Assembly (NCBI RefSeq): GCF_024323335.1
Contig: NC_066579.1
Span: 253,945,575-254,009,574 of the forward strand
DNA: 64,000 nucleotides
From: Lathyrus oleraceus
Taxonomy: Eukaryota > Streptophyta > Magnoliopsida > Fabales > Fabaceae
Direction of reading: 5' to 3'
Below, piece by piece: positions 19,872 to 30,846 of the stretch. The translations under genes were made by a program, and so were the position numbers. The notes below the pieces were generated by a model. That model searched no databases and was not told the DNA's origin. It worked only from the letters and a program-made list of their open reading frames with translations. The number at the start of each line of letters is the position of its first letter. Within the stretch, counting starts at the first letter, position 1.

Positions 19872-21202
19872 TTATTACCGCACCTGGCCCCGTGCCATAT
19901 TCCTCCAGCAAAGCTATTCCGTGGAACTATGGAGGCGACGTTTACATCCATGGCATAAAGCAAGTTGGTAGTTCTGCTAATCCTAATGATATTGTGGGGA
20001 CTAGTAAAGTTACTCGAAGTGGAAGGATCTACTCCCCAGAAATCTCACCTCCCGCTCCCGAAATTCGAGGAAAAAGACCAGTCAATCCTCCTCAGTCAGA
20101 GACATCGGTCGAAGTTACTTCTGAAGATGTTGCCAAACAGGAAATGGAAGAGATGCTGAAAATCATCCGTAAGAGCGATTTTGATGTAGTGGAACAATTG
20201 GGGCATACTCCGTCTAAAATCTCAATGTTGTCCTTGTTATTATCCTCTGAATCCCATGCCAATGCATTGATGAAATTCTTGAAGACCGCTCATGTGCCTC
20301 AAGAAACATCCGTCGATCAATTCGAACATTATGTTGCTAATTTGACTGTTGACAATGGCCTAGGCTTTTCCGATGCTGACCTGACGCCAGCAGGAAATAA
20401 TCACAATAAAGCTCTGCATATCTCCATCGAGTGTGAGGGGATCACCCTGGCTCACGTGTTGATCGACAACGGCTCTTCCTTGAATGTGCTCCCGAAAGCT
20501 GTACTCGATAAATTTGACTACAAAGGCATTGAACTGAAACCTAGTGATGTTGTGGTGCGTGCTTACGATGGTTCGAAGAGTGTTGTCTATGGTGAAGTGG
20601 TTCTCCCTATCAAGATAGGACCTCAAGTCTTCAACACTACCTTTCACGTGATGGACATTCGTCCCGCCTACTCCTGCTTGTTGGGGCGCCCTTGGATCCA
20701 TGGGGCAGGTGCGGTAGCTTCGTCGCTTCATCAAAAGCTGAAGTATCCAATAGCAGGCATGGTTGTCACTGTATGTGGAGAAGAAGAGTATATTGTCAGT
20801 AGTGTGCAAGCCTTCAAATACGTCGAGATGGATGGTGAATTCTTTGAGACTCCTTCTCAGTCATTTGAAGTGGTTCCTCCACCCAGTCCTGTCCTTAAGC
20901 CAACTCCCCTTGTGCCCAAGGTTGTTCGTGCTCCCCCTGTCATGATCTCTCTGAAAGATGCTCAAGCCGCGATTGAAAATGGTGATCGTGCTGGTTGGGG
21001 TCAACTGATCAATGTACCGTACAAGTCTGATAAAGCTGGCCTGGGGTTTAACTCTGGAAAGATAGTCAAAAATCAGATTAATGCTATGGAAGATGCTGAT
21101 AGTGATTGCGACTTGGATAGCTGGATTTTCCCAACAATTGGTGACAGACTCAACAATTGGAAGACTGAAGACATTATCCCGATTTCCTTTAGTCAGGAGT
21201 AA
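19859..21202 (+). CDS. Element A protease region of gag-protease (447 aa)
   Basis: This continues Gag in the +1/-1 frame. A proline-rich linker comes first (about 1-80). The aspartic protease domain lies at about residues 175-300, with active site HVLIDNGSSLNVLPKAVL (D-N-G in place of D-S/T-G, as known for Ogre), the flap region YDGSKSVVYGEVVLPIKIG and the hydrophobic YSCLLGRPWIHGAGAV. The end of the ORF (DSDCDLDSWIFPTIGDRLNNWK...SFSQE) is the conserved tail also found in B and E. The ATG at 19859 is probably not used as a start. Element B and E both lack this domain. Confidence 0.85.
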   Translation: MAPLIITAPGPVPYSSSKAIPWNYGGDVYIHGIKQVGSSANPNDIVGTSKVTRSGRIYSPEISPPAPEIRGKRPVNPPQSETSVEVTSEDVAKQEMEEMLKIIRKSDFDVVEQLGHTPSKISMLSLLLSSESHANALMKFLKTAHVPQETSVDQFEHYVANLTVDNGLGFSDADLTPAGNNHNKALHISIECEGITLAHVLIDNGSSLNVLPKAVLDKFDYKGIELKPSDVVVRAYDGSKSVVYGEVVLPIKIGPQVFNTTFHVMDIRPAYSCLLGRPWIHGAGAVASSLHQKLKYPIAGMVVTVCGEEEYIVSSVQAFKYVEMDGEFFETPSQSFEVVPPPSPVLKPTPLVPKVVRAPPVMISLKDAQAAIENGDRAGWGQLINVPYKSDKAGLGFNSGKIVKNQINAMEDADSDCDLDSWIFPTIGDRLNNWKTEDIIPISFSQE

Positions 21203-21455
21203 TTGTTATTGTTTATTCTAGAATTGCAAATTTTAATTTTCTTTTACAATCAAACTTCTTAAAGCATTGTGTCTATGCCCGAGGCACAATGGCTAATTTG
21301 TTAGGGGTTTGTCATTTTCATAAGCATATTCATATTCAATAGATCAATGGACTTTTTGCATTCAAATATTGTGCTCTTTATCTTTCCTGTCATTTTTCAA
21401 ACAAGCTATGTTTCTTGCACACACTCACGTAACAATTTGCCGATCCATATCCACT
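21203..21455 (+). other. Gag-pol spacer of element A, probable Ogre intron region
   Basis: Non-coding and AT-rich. It aligns with 9150-9368 and with 53560-53750 (minus strand). Same reasoning as for B: this position holds a spliced intron in described Ogre elements. Splice sites were not determined. Confidence 0.45.
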
Positions 21456-22104
21456 CTGGATCCTGTTGGTAATGACTCTGCTACTGTTCATTATGACTTT
21501 GAAAATCCGATCTACCAAGCCGAGGATGGAAGCGAGGAAGATTGTGAAGTCCCTGGAGAACTTGCCCGACTACTGCAAGAAGAAAAGACCATACAGCCGC
21601 ATGAGGAATCAATTGAAATTGTAAATCTGGGTACTGAAATAAACAAGAAAGAAGTCAGAGGTTTCTTGGGGCACTCGAATTACATTGCCCGATTCATTCC
21701 ACACTTGACTGCTACCTGCAAACCCATCTTCAAATTACTGAGACAAAATCAAGAGATGGTATGGAATGATGAATGCCAAGAAGCTTATGACAAAATCAGG
21801 AAATATCGCCAAGAACCTCCAGTTCCGATGCCACCAGTTGAAGGAAGACCTTTAATTACGTATTTGACCGTGTTAGAAAATTCAATGAGGTGTGTTGGGG
21901 CAACATGACGAGTCTGGTCGAAAAGAGCATGCCATATACTGCCTTAGCAAAAGGTACCGACTGTGAAACAAGATACTCACAGCCCGAGAAAGCTTGCTGT
22001 GCTTTGGCCTGGGCTGCTCGCCGACTAAGACAGTATATGTTGAATCATACCACCTTATTGACTTCTAAGATGGATTCTATCAAATACCTATTTGAGAAAC
22101 CTGC
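21456..22104 (+). pseudogene. Element A RT remnant plus RNase H, catalytic core deleted
   Basis: Two overlapping frames (to 21908 and from 21890) hold the pre-RT segment (ENPIYQAEDGSEEDCEVP), then the junction NKKEV to RGFLGHSNYIARF that skips the RT fingers and palm, then the connection region (WNDECQEAYDKIRKY) and RNase H (DCETRYSQPEKACCALAWA). A frameshift lies near 21895. RNase H stops at FEKPAVS, where a second deletion (about 22104) joins it to mid-integrase. The additional RNase H and the integrase N-terminus are gone. Confidence 0.82.
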
Positions 22105-22784
22105 TGTCTCCTGAAAGAGTTATCACTGACAATGGTACTAATTTGAACAACAAGATGATTACTGAACTCTGCACGCAGTTCAAAATAAAACACCATAACT
22201 CTTCTCCGTACCGGCCAAAGATGAACGGCGCCGTGGGGACTGCTAACAATATCAAGAAGGTCATGCAAGAAATGACAGTAACATACAAAGACTGGCATGA
22301 GATGTTACCCTTTACTCTTTACGGTTATCGCACTTCAGTGCGCACTACGACAGGGGCAACTCCGTTCTCTTTAGTCTATGGAATGGAAGCCATCTTACTA
22401 GTGGAAGTTCAGATTCCCTCTCTAAGAATCATGAAAGAGGCGGGCTTAGATGAAGATGAATGGATTCAGACTCGACTCGATCAGATAAATCTGATTGATG
22501 AGAAGAGACTTGCGGCTGTTTGTCATGGGCAGATATATCAGAAATGCATGACCCAGGCATTTAACAAAAGAGTTAAGAGACAGGTGTACCAACTTGGCGA
22601 CTTGGTGATCAAGCGTATCATTCTACCACAAGGTGATCCCAGAGGCAAATGGACTCCCACATACGAAGGGCCATTTGTGGTTAAGAAGGTATTCTCTGGT
22701 GGAGCCATGATACTCGCTACTATGGATGGTGAAGACTTCCCACATCCCGTGAACGCGGACATAGTTAAAAAATACTACGCATAA
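22105..22784 (+). pseudogene. Element A integrase, C-terminal two thirds
   Basis: Starts at ERVITDNGTN, so the zinc domain and the first catalytic Asp are lost. The second Asp is present. The catalytic Glu position reads NGAVGTANN instead of NGAVEAANK in B, so Glu is replaced by Gly. The rest (YRTSVRTTTGATPFSLVYG, then the GPF module and NADIVKKYYA) matches B closely. The protein cannot be an active integrase. Confidence 0.87.
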
Positions 22785-22790
22785 AAGAGA

Positions 22791-22975
22791 CCCGCTAGAT
22801 CGACGTATCTAGGCAAAAGTAAGGGCATCCCGGCGAACCAAAAGGGTTCAGGCAAAAATTAGGGATATATAAAAAAAATGTACACCCGGCAAGTCGAAAA
22901 CCTGAAAAGGCGGCTTGGGCAAAAAAGGGTATCCTGGTGGACTGAAAACCTGAAAAGGCGGTCCAGGCAAAAATT
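22791..22975 (+). ncRNA. Four-hairpin structured module after pol, element A
   Basis: Same layout as at 11971-12150. H1 is CTAGAT/ATCTAG (22795-22812), a G-C to A-T pair swap relative to B. H2 is GAACC/GGTTC (22835-22849). H3 is CAAGTCG/CGGCTTG with AAAA, CCT-GAAA-AGG (22890-22917). H4 is TGGACTG/CGGTCCA with AAAA, CCT-GAAA-AGG (22938-22965), where B has GCAA in the loop. Confidence 0.7.
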
Positions 22976-22984
22976 AGGGATTAA

Positions 22985-23945
22985 AGCGTATGACTATGCC
23001 CCGTTCTCAGTCTGCTTCAACCAAGTTCAAGGGACTGAACAAGCCAATCACTTCTATCCGACAGCAGGAGATGAGATGCTTGAAGACATAATGACAGTGG
23101 TGGAATTAGAATCGATAGGACTTTTTTTGCATAAGCTTTCTCTTTGTTTGCCTGACAATTTCCTCTTACCAGGATTTCTGTCTCCTTGTACACAAATTGC
23201 CTGTTCATAGGCCCTCTTTCAAAATCAGTACAATTTCATTTCCAAAAAGATGCTTTTGTTTTACTTTCTCTGTTTTGTTTGCGTAAACATCCATTGATTT
23301 AACTTGAATTGATTTATGCATTTGAATACGATCAATGTTTACCAAAAATGCATGCCTAGAATGGTAATAGCAATTACTACACGACTTCAGGATCGAGGAG
23401 AAGGTCTAACCATGCTTCCCAATGAATCCGTTGCTAATTCGATTCCCCGGCCACGCCAGTTATTCCCCCAGAAGAAATTGGCATTACTAGACAAATGGGT
23501 CATCTCTTCCATCCCCAGCCAGGCTCAGTTGAATCTTTCCATCGTCAGACAGAAATCAAGTATCCCCCAGCCGAGACAGGGTCATCAATACCAATGTCTC
23601 CGACCAGCAGACTGAGATTTATCTCCCCAGTAGTGTCCCCTGGAAGAATGTTTCAGACACATAGTGCATTCATTACATCATTTCACATCACATACCTACA
23701 TACAATTTTCATTCCGCATCATATACATTGCATCATTTCATAACATATACATGTATACAATGCTCTCATTTATTTCAGACGCATAAGTCATTCATTACAT
23801 CATTTCACAGCGCACGCATGCATACAACATTTGTATCTCATGCATCATGACATGGCATGAAGCTAACTTTATTTTTCAGGTCAATTATCCTCCTGGCACA
23901 GTCAAAACAAAGGTCCATTCAGACGGACATCTTTATCAATTACTT
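22985..23945 (+). other. Element A tail, non-coding part
   Basis: Homologous to 12166-13140 of B. It contains CATCATTTCA/CATACA low-complexity sequence (about 23660-23870). No gene is seen, and the open frames here are not conserved as protein. Confidence 0.6.
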
Positions 23946-23949
23946 TCAA

Positions 23950-25470
23950 GATTCAACTATATCCCTCAGATACTGCCTAGCGTACGGTATATTCCGAGGT
24001 GTAGTCTAGTGTACGACTACTTTCTTCTTCAGATACATCTTTCAGATATACTCCATGTCAACATTCAGTCAGACATCCTCCTAACGATGGCCTCTATAAG
24101 CTCATCCCAGACATTTATTGCAAATACAGCATACACAAATACTATCAGATATAGCCTAACATACGGTTCATTCTGATTCGGCTCAACATATAACTCCTTC
24201 CACTCAGATACGATCTAACGGACGATCCATTCTGATCTTCAACTACTCCCAACACGGTCTAATGTACGACCCAGTTGGACCTTCACTTCTCAGGTACTGC
24301 TTAGCATACGGTTCATCCTGATTCATCTCAACATATGACTCCTTCAACTCAGATACGATCTAGCGTACGATCCATTCTGACCTTCAACAACTCAGATACG
24401 ATCTAGCGTACGATCCATTCTGACCTTCAACAACTCAGATACGATCTAGCGTACGATCCATTCTGACCTTCAACAACTCAGATACGATCTAGCGTACGAT
24501 CCATTCTGACCTTCAACCACTCAAAGACAGTCTAATGTACGACCAAGTTAGACCTTCAAGTCAGATTCTGCAGATACAGTCTAATGTACGATCAAGTTAG
24601 ACCAGATTCTGCTCAGTGACAGTCTAATGTACGACCAAGTTAGACCGTCAAGTCCTCGGACAACTCAGATAAGGTTTAATGTACGACCAAGTTAGACCTT
24701 TATCTCCTCAGATGCTACCTTCGGACAGGTACATTTCTGAATGGTAGTCTAGTGTACGACTACTCCCTTTTCAGCAGATTCAGCCTAATGGACGGCTCAT
24801 TCTGCTCAGATATGGTTTAATGTACGACCAAGTTAAACCTTCATCTTCTCAGATGCTACCTTTGGACAGGTACATTTCTGAATGGTAGTCTAGTGTACGA
24901 CTACTCCCTTTTCAGCAGATTCAGCCTAATGGACGGCTCATTCTGCTCAGATATGGTTTAATGTACGACCAAGTTAAACCTTCATCCCCTCAGATGCTAC
25001 CTAACGTACGGTATATTTCTGAAGTGTAGTCTGGCGTACGACTACCGCTTTCATCATCAGATGCGGCCTAACAGACGACTCATTCTGCGACGGTCTAACG
25101 TACGACCCGTTCGGATGTCCATCCCCTCAGATGCTACCTAACATACGGTACATTTCTGAAGTGTAGTCTAACGTACGACTACCCCTTTCATCATCAGATC
25201 CTACCTAACATACGGTACATTTCTGAAGTGTAGTCTAACGTACGACTACCCCTTTCGTCATCAGATTCAGCCTAACGTACGGCTCATTCTGCAACTCAGA
25301 TACGATCTAGCGTATGGTCCATTCTGATCCTTTATCCCCAACAGCATATGACACACTCCGACTCCCTAGCGAAGTCGGCAGCCTAATGGATGACTCATTA
25401 TACGGTCTAACGTACGACCCAGTGTGGCACCCATGTCTTCAAATTGGCCTAATATACGGCGCGATCTGAA
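23950..25470 (+). repeat. Element A tail: array of covarying hairpins
   Basis: Same repeat logic as in B. Cores TAGCGTAC, TAACGTAC, TAATGTAC and TAACATAC are flanked by matching arms such as GATC/GATC, AGTC/GACT, GGTC/GACC, AGCC/GGCT, TACC/GGTA. A perfect tandem run of four 43-bp units lies at about 24336-24515 (TAGCGTACGA at 24361, 24404, 24447, 24490). Two ~120-bp segments with ACCTTCGGACAGGT-type and TTTAATGTACGACC-type units repeat at about 24700-24990. Confidence 0.8.
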
Positions 25471-25640
25471 GCTTTCGTCATCAAACCTCCCGGATGGCAC
25501 CTTTAAGCCCATCTCCATCAAGACCAACTGTCGATTCTCAAGTGCAAATTTTTGGGGCATTCTAGTGTTCAATAATCTTCCACCTCCAGACCACGAATGG
25601 CTTACATACCATTCTACTCTCTCGGTTCAAGAATATTGAA

Positions 25641-25650
25641 CAGGGGCAGC
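25641..25650 (+). promoter_or_regulatory. Polypurine tract of element A
   Basis: CAGGGGCAGC directly before the 3' LTR start at 25651. Confidence 0.75.
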
Positions 25651-27510
25651 TGTCATACCCCAAAATTTGCCCATTAATATTTCAAGACGTTTTTCAGGGC
25701 ACTCCGACCCATTTTTACGGCACTGATCTTAAAGGAACGAAGGCTCAGCTCACGAATGACCCAAACTGGCCTGTTCGCTACACGCTCGCCTAGTGATAAC
25801 ATGAACTTATATTATAAGACTTAATTCAATTAAATTTTATCATCATTTATTTCAGTTCACTTTATGTTGATAGGTATTACGCGGTATGTTCTTCCTATTT
25901 GTCTCAGGTGGCCTATTTTGAAGCACAAGTAAAATGGAAGAAAAGGAGGTGCAAAGAGAAAAAGAATCAAATAGCAAAGTCCAGCCCAAAGCGCAAGACA
26001 CAAATGCTGTGCCTGTGACGGACGTCATAGAGGGCGTGACGAGCGTCACGCAAAACAACCTTGTGACGGACGTCACACCATTCCCCTACTTTGTGGGCGC
26101 AGGTAATGCTTCGGAGACTTGAAGATACGTTGAGGGATGTTGGGCCTTATGTCCACGCGCGTTGAAGACTTTTTTTTTTGGGCAGCAGGCATGACCTAAC
26201 GACACCAATATAAATAGCCACCTTGAAAACCTAAAAAGGGAGGCTTTTCCACATTTTGTTTCCTTTGGCCGTTTTTGCTTTTGCATAGTTTCTTTTCCAG
26301 TAGCTTAGTCATTGTTTATTACGAGTTCTACACTGCTCCCCTTGCAATTTCCCATTCCCTTTTTAGCATTTAGTTAATTCTTTTCGCACAATAGTTTCTG
26401 CAACGGAAACTATTGTGCACCTTTTTACCGAATCTAACCTTACGTTAGGATCTAGTTTATTTCCTTCGTTTTAATTTGTTGTTTAAAGGAAACCCTGAAG
26501 GAAAAGCCGGCGGCACCGCTCAACTCAATCCGGCATCAACCCTAAGAGTGCCAATTCAAGGTTACAATTCAATTGCAAACAGGTTTGCGTTACTATCGCC
26601 GCTTTACGTTCCGAATTCCCATGTGATATTATAATTGAATTCATAAATATATTTGAGGTTCTGTATGTAGACTTAAGTATGCCTGGATACCTTGAATTGT
26701 TGTAATGGATGCCGCTGTTTTTTCGTTCTGTTTTGATCTTTGCCCTTCTGACCTGTTTTATTATAACCATGCTTTGTTTACCTGATACTATTACTGCTTT
26801 GGTGCAACTCCTCGATTACACCCTGCTTTGGTATGCTAACCCGTTTGTTGAATTTTGCAAAGGTTCATATGGCCCAGGAAAAGATTGCCGTTAGGTCTTC
26901 CACTTTATTTGTGGGATACCCTTGTGGAGATCGCCCTAAATTACTTGATTAATTTTAATGTGTTAATTTTAATGTATTAATTTTAATGTATTAATTTTAA
27001 TGTGGAGATTCATCCTAATTACCTAATTAACTTTAAAATATGGCTTTTAAATATGTGATCTTGGACCTCTCTTTTGCCTTACGATAACACGGTATTACGG
27101 TCATGCCCCGCGAATGTAGGGATACACTTAGCAAAGACCCTTCGGTTAAATCATCATAAAATAAATCATGGTCCCTCGGATGTTGCCTTCGAAAATACGA
27201 CTTTGTCCCCCGATGACCCTTCGGTGTAGCCTACGGTTAAATGATGATCGTCCCTTCGAATGCTAAGGTATCCTTACAACTGTTGCCTTCAATGACCAAT
27301 CGATAACCCTACAATGACCCTTTTACATCCAAAGGATAAAACTACTTACTTCTCAATAGTAAGGACAGTTTTACCCTCATAAGGATAGGAAATGCCCATA
27401 ACGACCTTAGGAAGGTATAACTCTCAATTACTGGATCATAACCGAAAATATTTTCAACACCTCACACCTTTCAAAACCTCTTTTGGAAAATCACCACTTG
27501 GCATACATTC
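25651..27510 (+). repeat. Element A 3' LTR, first 1860 bp
   Basis: Matches 3120-4979 base for base except two differences I can see (near 3342/25873 and 4763/27314). TATA box at 26209-26216, TGACG cluster at about 26014-26079. It stops at CATACATTC, exactly where B entered the other LTR. Confidence 0.92.
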
Positions 27511-28260
27511 TGTCATACCCCAAAATTTGCCCGTTGGCATTACCAAACATTTTCCAAGACCCTCTGACTTGTTCTGCAAGGCACTGATATCAAATGGACA
27601 AAAACCCACTCACAACAGGCCCAATCCACAGGCGGCCCAAAACAGCTGGCTCGCTAGGCGAGCAGCTCCTTCGCCTAGCGAACATTGCCTCATGCCACTC
27701 GCCCAGCGAAGAGTTGGACCCAGGAAAAAGCCCAGACCTAGTTTGCTCGCTAGGCGAGCAATTCCTTCGCCTAGCGAGGCTTGCGAGAATTTGAATCTTT
27801 GGACCTCATTTTAAGCCCACTAGGTCACCATTACCACTAATATAAATACCTGCTCTTCTGCCACGAAAGACACACAGAGACGGACGAAGACGGACGGAAA
27901 CACGCATCCAGAGGGAGAAACACAGAAACCCTGCTGATCCAAAGAGTTCAGAAGGCGGAAACCCTGAAGGCCGCTTACCCGCTCCGAAACTACCGTCGCC
28001 CAACTCAATCCGGCTCGCCAATTCAAGGTTGCAACTCGATTTGCAAACAGGTTTGCCTCACTATCATCGCTTTAGTTTCTTAATTGGCATATGATATCAC
28101 TTTAGGGTCTTAATCTACACATGATTATCACTTTGTGTCCTTATTTTGCATGTGGTACCACTTTAGTGTCTTAATTTGCATATGATATCGTTTTGTACTC
28201 TCATTTGGCATATGGTACCACTTCATGTTCTTAATTTGGGGAGGATATTATAATAGAATT
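27511..28260 (+). repeat. Third B-type LTR, truncated after 750 bp
   Basis: Begins TGTCATACCCC and follows the LTR of B to AATAGAATTCA. At three diagnostic positions it reads A, C, G, a mix of the 5' and 3' LTR states of B, so it is neither a simple copy of one nor of the other. At about 28259-28262 it joins the C repeat through a shared TTCA. Confidence 0.9.
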
Positions 28261-28289
28261 CACCCTCTTCTCTTTTATCCTTTTTTTTT

Positions 28290-28530
28290 TTTTTTTTGAT
28301 TGCATTTGCAATGCCCCAGTTTGACTGTTTTGCTGATTCTCATGATACAACTGAATGAGCCTCTTTTGGCGTTCAAGAAGGCGGGTAATCTCATCAGGAA
28401 TCCCCTTCAACATCATCTTCCTCTGCTTCGAATACAAGGAATTCAAGATTGGGAGATGGCGTTGGATCATTATGTTCAATGGGTTTAGAAATCCCTGCAT
28501 AATGATTCTGGATAATGAAAAGCTTTTGTA
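28290..28530 (-). pseudogene. Pol fragment (pre-RT linker) inside the C terminal repeat, copy 1
   Basis: On the minus strand the sequence encodes NPLNIMIQRH, then GIPDEITRLLERQKRLIQLYHEN. This is a worn version of the segment that precedes RT in Ogre-type Pol, seen in element A as EVPGELARLLQEEKTIQPHEES. It ends in a poly-A run (minus strand) next to the junction at 28261. The identical fragment is at 37642-37882. Confidence 0.65.
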
Positions 28531-30815
28531 TTTAAACAAGCAAATCATTTATGCAGATGAAAAATGTTGTTTTATTGTTTTTCAGGGTTTTTTGTGATCA
28601 CTGATTTCAAATGCCACATCACAGGGACTTATAATTGCATCCTCACATACAACAAACAAATGCATCAAGCAAAGATAAGATGAGTGGCCAATGAAATGGT
28701 CTTACAACTCACTTCCATATCATAGAAACAATGGCCAAAGGAATGGTCTTACAATTGTTCTCAATGGGGAAATCAACAATGATAATGTCACAGAGACAGA
28801 TGAAATGATCATGCAATAATGAGAAATTAATGATGATAAATGCATAAAGCATACAAGCAAACATGTGCATATGAAGATAAGCAATCAATCAATGAAATCA
28901 TTCAGCACACACTATAACCAAACAAGGAGGCTCATACAAAAGGGTTAGGCATTGAAGCCAACTGGAATAGGGTCAATGGTGCTCTTAACCTTGCCATTGA
29001 GGGGCTAAGGTGAAGCAGATGAAAGGATATGAGGGGTGTGCCTCATTGCTCTTATCCCTGGTCAGGGAGAGCATTGAATATCAGAAGGTGTGGGAGTTCA
29101 GAAAGTAGGAACTCTCTCCACAAGTAAGACTCTATAGATCTTGGGCTTGGATCTCAATGCTACAACCATGTAATGGGAGCAAGGAGAAGACTCACAGAAT
29201 AGTAGGAGATAGGTTGCTTATCTCTTGGGTTCTACCAATTGCCTTATTTGAAGGACTTTTCCTGCTTGGGACAAATATAAACACACACAAGCATTGCCTC
29301 TTAAGGAGGACTTCAGACAGTTGCCTGGCCAAATAACAGGCCAGGTCTTCCAGACTACATGAAGAAAAGGGATTATACCTCAATGCAAATTGCTATATAG
29401 CAAAGCAAAGCAAGTTCAAAGAACTAAGCAACTAATGGTACCTGAAATAGTCAAACAGAATCAGTACACAATTCAAAAGTTAAAGCAAAAGGAGGTAGGA
29501 ATCAACAGTCAAAACAAACAGACAAATGTGCAATGCACAAGTCTCAAGGCATATGAGCCAAGCAGCCTACAAAACAAAGAGGTTAGCTCATGATAATCAA
29601 ATAAACTCATTCAACTTGTACAAGTTTCTTTGAGGCAATTGCTTCTCAACCTGAAAACATGAACTCAATCATAAGCAATAAGACCACTAGGACAAGCCTA
29701 GGGTCAAAAGAGGATGAGAAAGTCAAAACAGCAAGTGATATTCAATCAAAATCAAATTCAAACATTTAAGAAGCAAACTCAATTGGTTTCATGTTCATAT
29801 CATGCATCATCATCATTTCATAAGCAAAAGGAGTCAAAGCATGGCAAATGAAAGCTCATAGAAGTCAACAGCAAGACTTAACTCAAAACCAATCATAAAC
29901 AACTCCAAAAATCATCAAATAATTCATGATCAATTATGATCCATAACATGACATGCATATAAAATTTCAGCTCAATTGGATCATGGGAAGTAGGGAAATG
30001 AAAATCAGAAAGGCAAAACAATTTCAAGCATGCTCAAAAACGTCAACCAAACATGTATCAACTTCAAAAATTCATAAATCAGTGATAACATATGAGAAAT
30101 GAATGGGATCAACACCATGGAAAAGCTTAAGATGTCTACTAATCACATGTCAAATTTCATGTTTGTTCAATTAAGTATGAGAATTTCACAAATGATATGG
30201 CATGATGTGTCACAAAAAGTCAACATATGACCAAACAGGGGAGAAAAATCTCAATCAATTGGAAAATGTCATAAACAAATCCACAAAAAATCACATGTAA
30301 ACTAGACATACTCAAGTGAATTCATGCAAAAAATCAAAGCATTTTGAGGTCAAGAGGCATGGTAATGAAAATCATCAAGTTGCACATCAATGGTGTGACA
30401 CAAATTGTCACACCCTACTTCAAAAAATCATAACTCAATAACCAGAGATGATAAATTCATAAACTCTACACCAAAATCACCATGAATGTGTCTAGTTTAT
30501 GCACAAAAAATTTCAAGGCCATTGGATAATGCATCATCATTTCACAAAGGTTTTGACAAAAGGTACAAAATATGGATACATGTCACAAACCCTAATACCA
30601 ATTAAAATCCACTTATCCAAAAAAACAGGAAAAATCATGATAAAAAAGTAGAGATCAAGCAGAGCATAATGCAAAAAATTTCATGAAATTTGGATCACAA
30701 ATGGATGAGATATGATTTTTGCAAATTGGTGAATCAACAATGAAATAAATATTGAGAATAAAAATGATTTAATTTAAATAGATGGAACCGATGGAATTTT
30801 CGTAAATAGGGGAGT

Positions 30816-30846
30816 CACTAAGTGAAACGCACCGTTTCACTTAGTG
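30816..30846. repeat. Perfect inverted repeat in C terminal repeat, copy 1
   Basis: CACTAAGTGAAACG, loop CAC, CGTTTCACTTAGTG: 14-bp arms without mismatch. The second copy at 40168-40198 is intact too. The arms lie about 800 bp downstream of the putative start of transcription. Confidence 0.85.

Larger units (their letters stand above)
3120..27510 (+). mobile_element. Ogre-type Ty3/gypsy element A, interrupted by nested element B
   Basis: Element A runs from its 5' LTR (3120-4979 plus 16840-17214), through PBS (17219), gag-protease, RT remnant, RNase H, integrase and tail, to its 3' LTR (from 25651). Element B sits inside the 5' LTR. The two comparable 1860-bp LTR parts (3120-4979 and 25651-27510) have equal length and I see only two differences, so the insertion is young. 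The 3' LTR is cut short because a B-type LTR begins at 27511 at the same nucleotide where B entered the 5' LTR. A lacks ORF1, the RT catalytic core and the first half of integrase, so it cannot move on its own. The 4 bases between the copia LTR and A are ATTC. Confidence 0.9.

Noticed and set aside
22878..23210. 110-codon plus-strand frame just after pol of A
   Set aside because: It covers the structured hairpin module and is not kept open in B, so the conservation is at RNA level and not protein level.
28300..28597. Plus-strand frames of 62 and 80 codons (also at 37652-37949)
   Set aside because: These are antisense shadows of the pol fragment on the minus strand.
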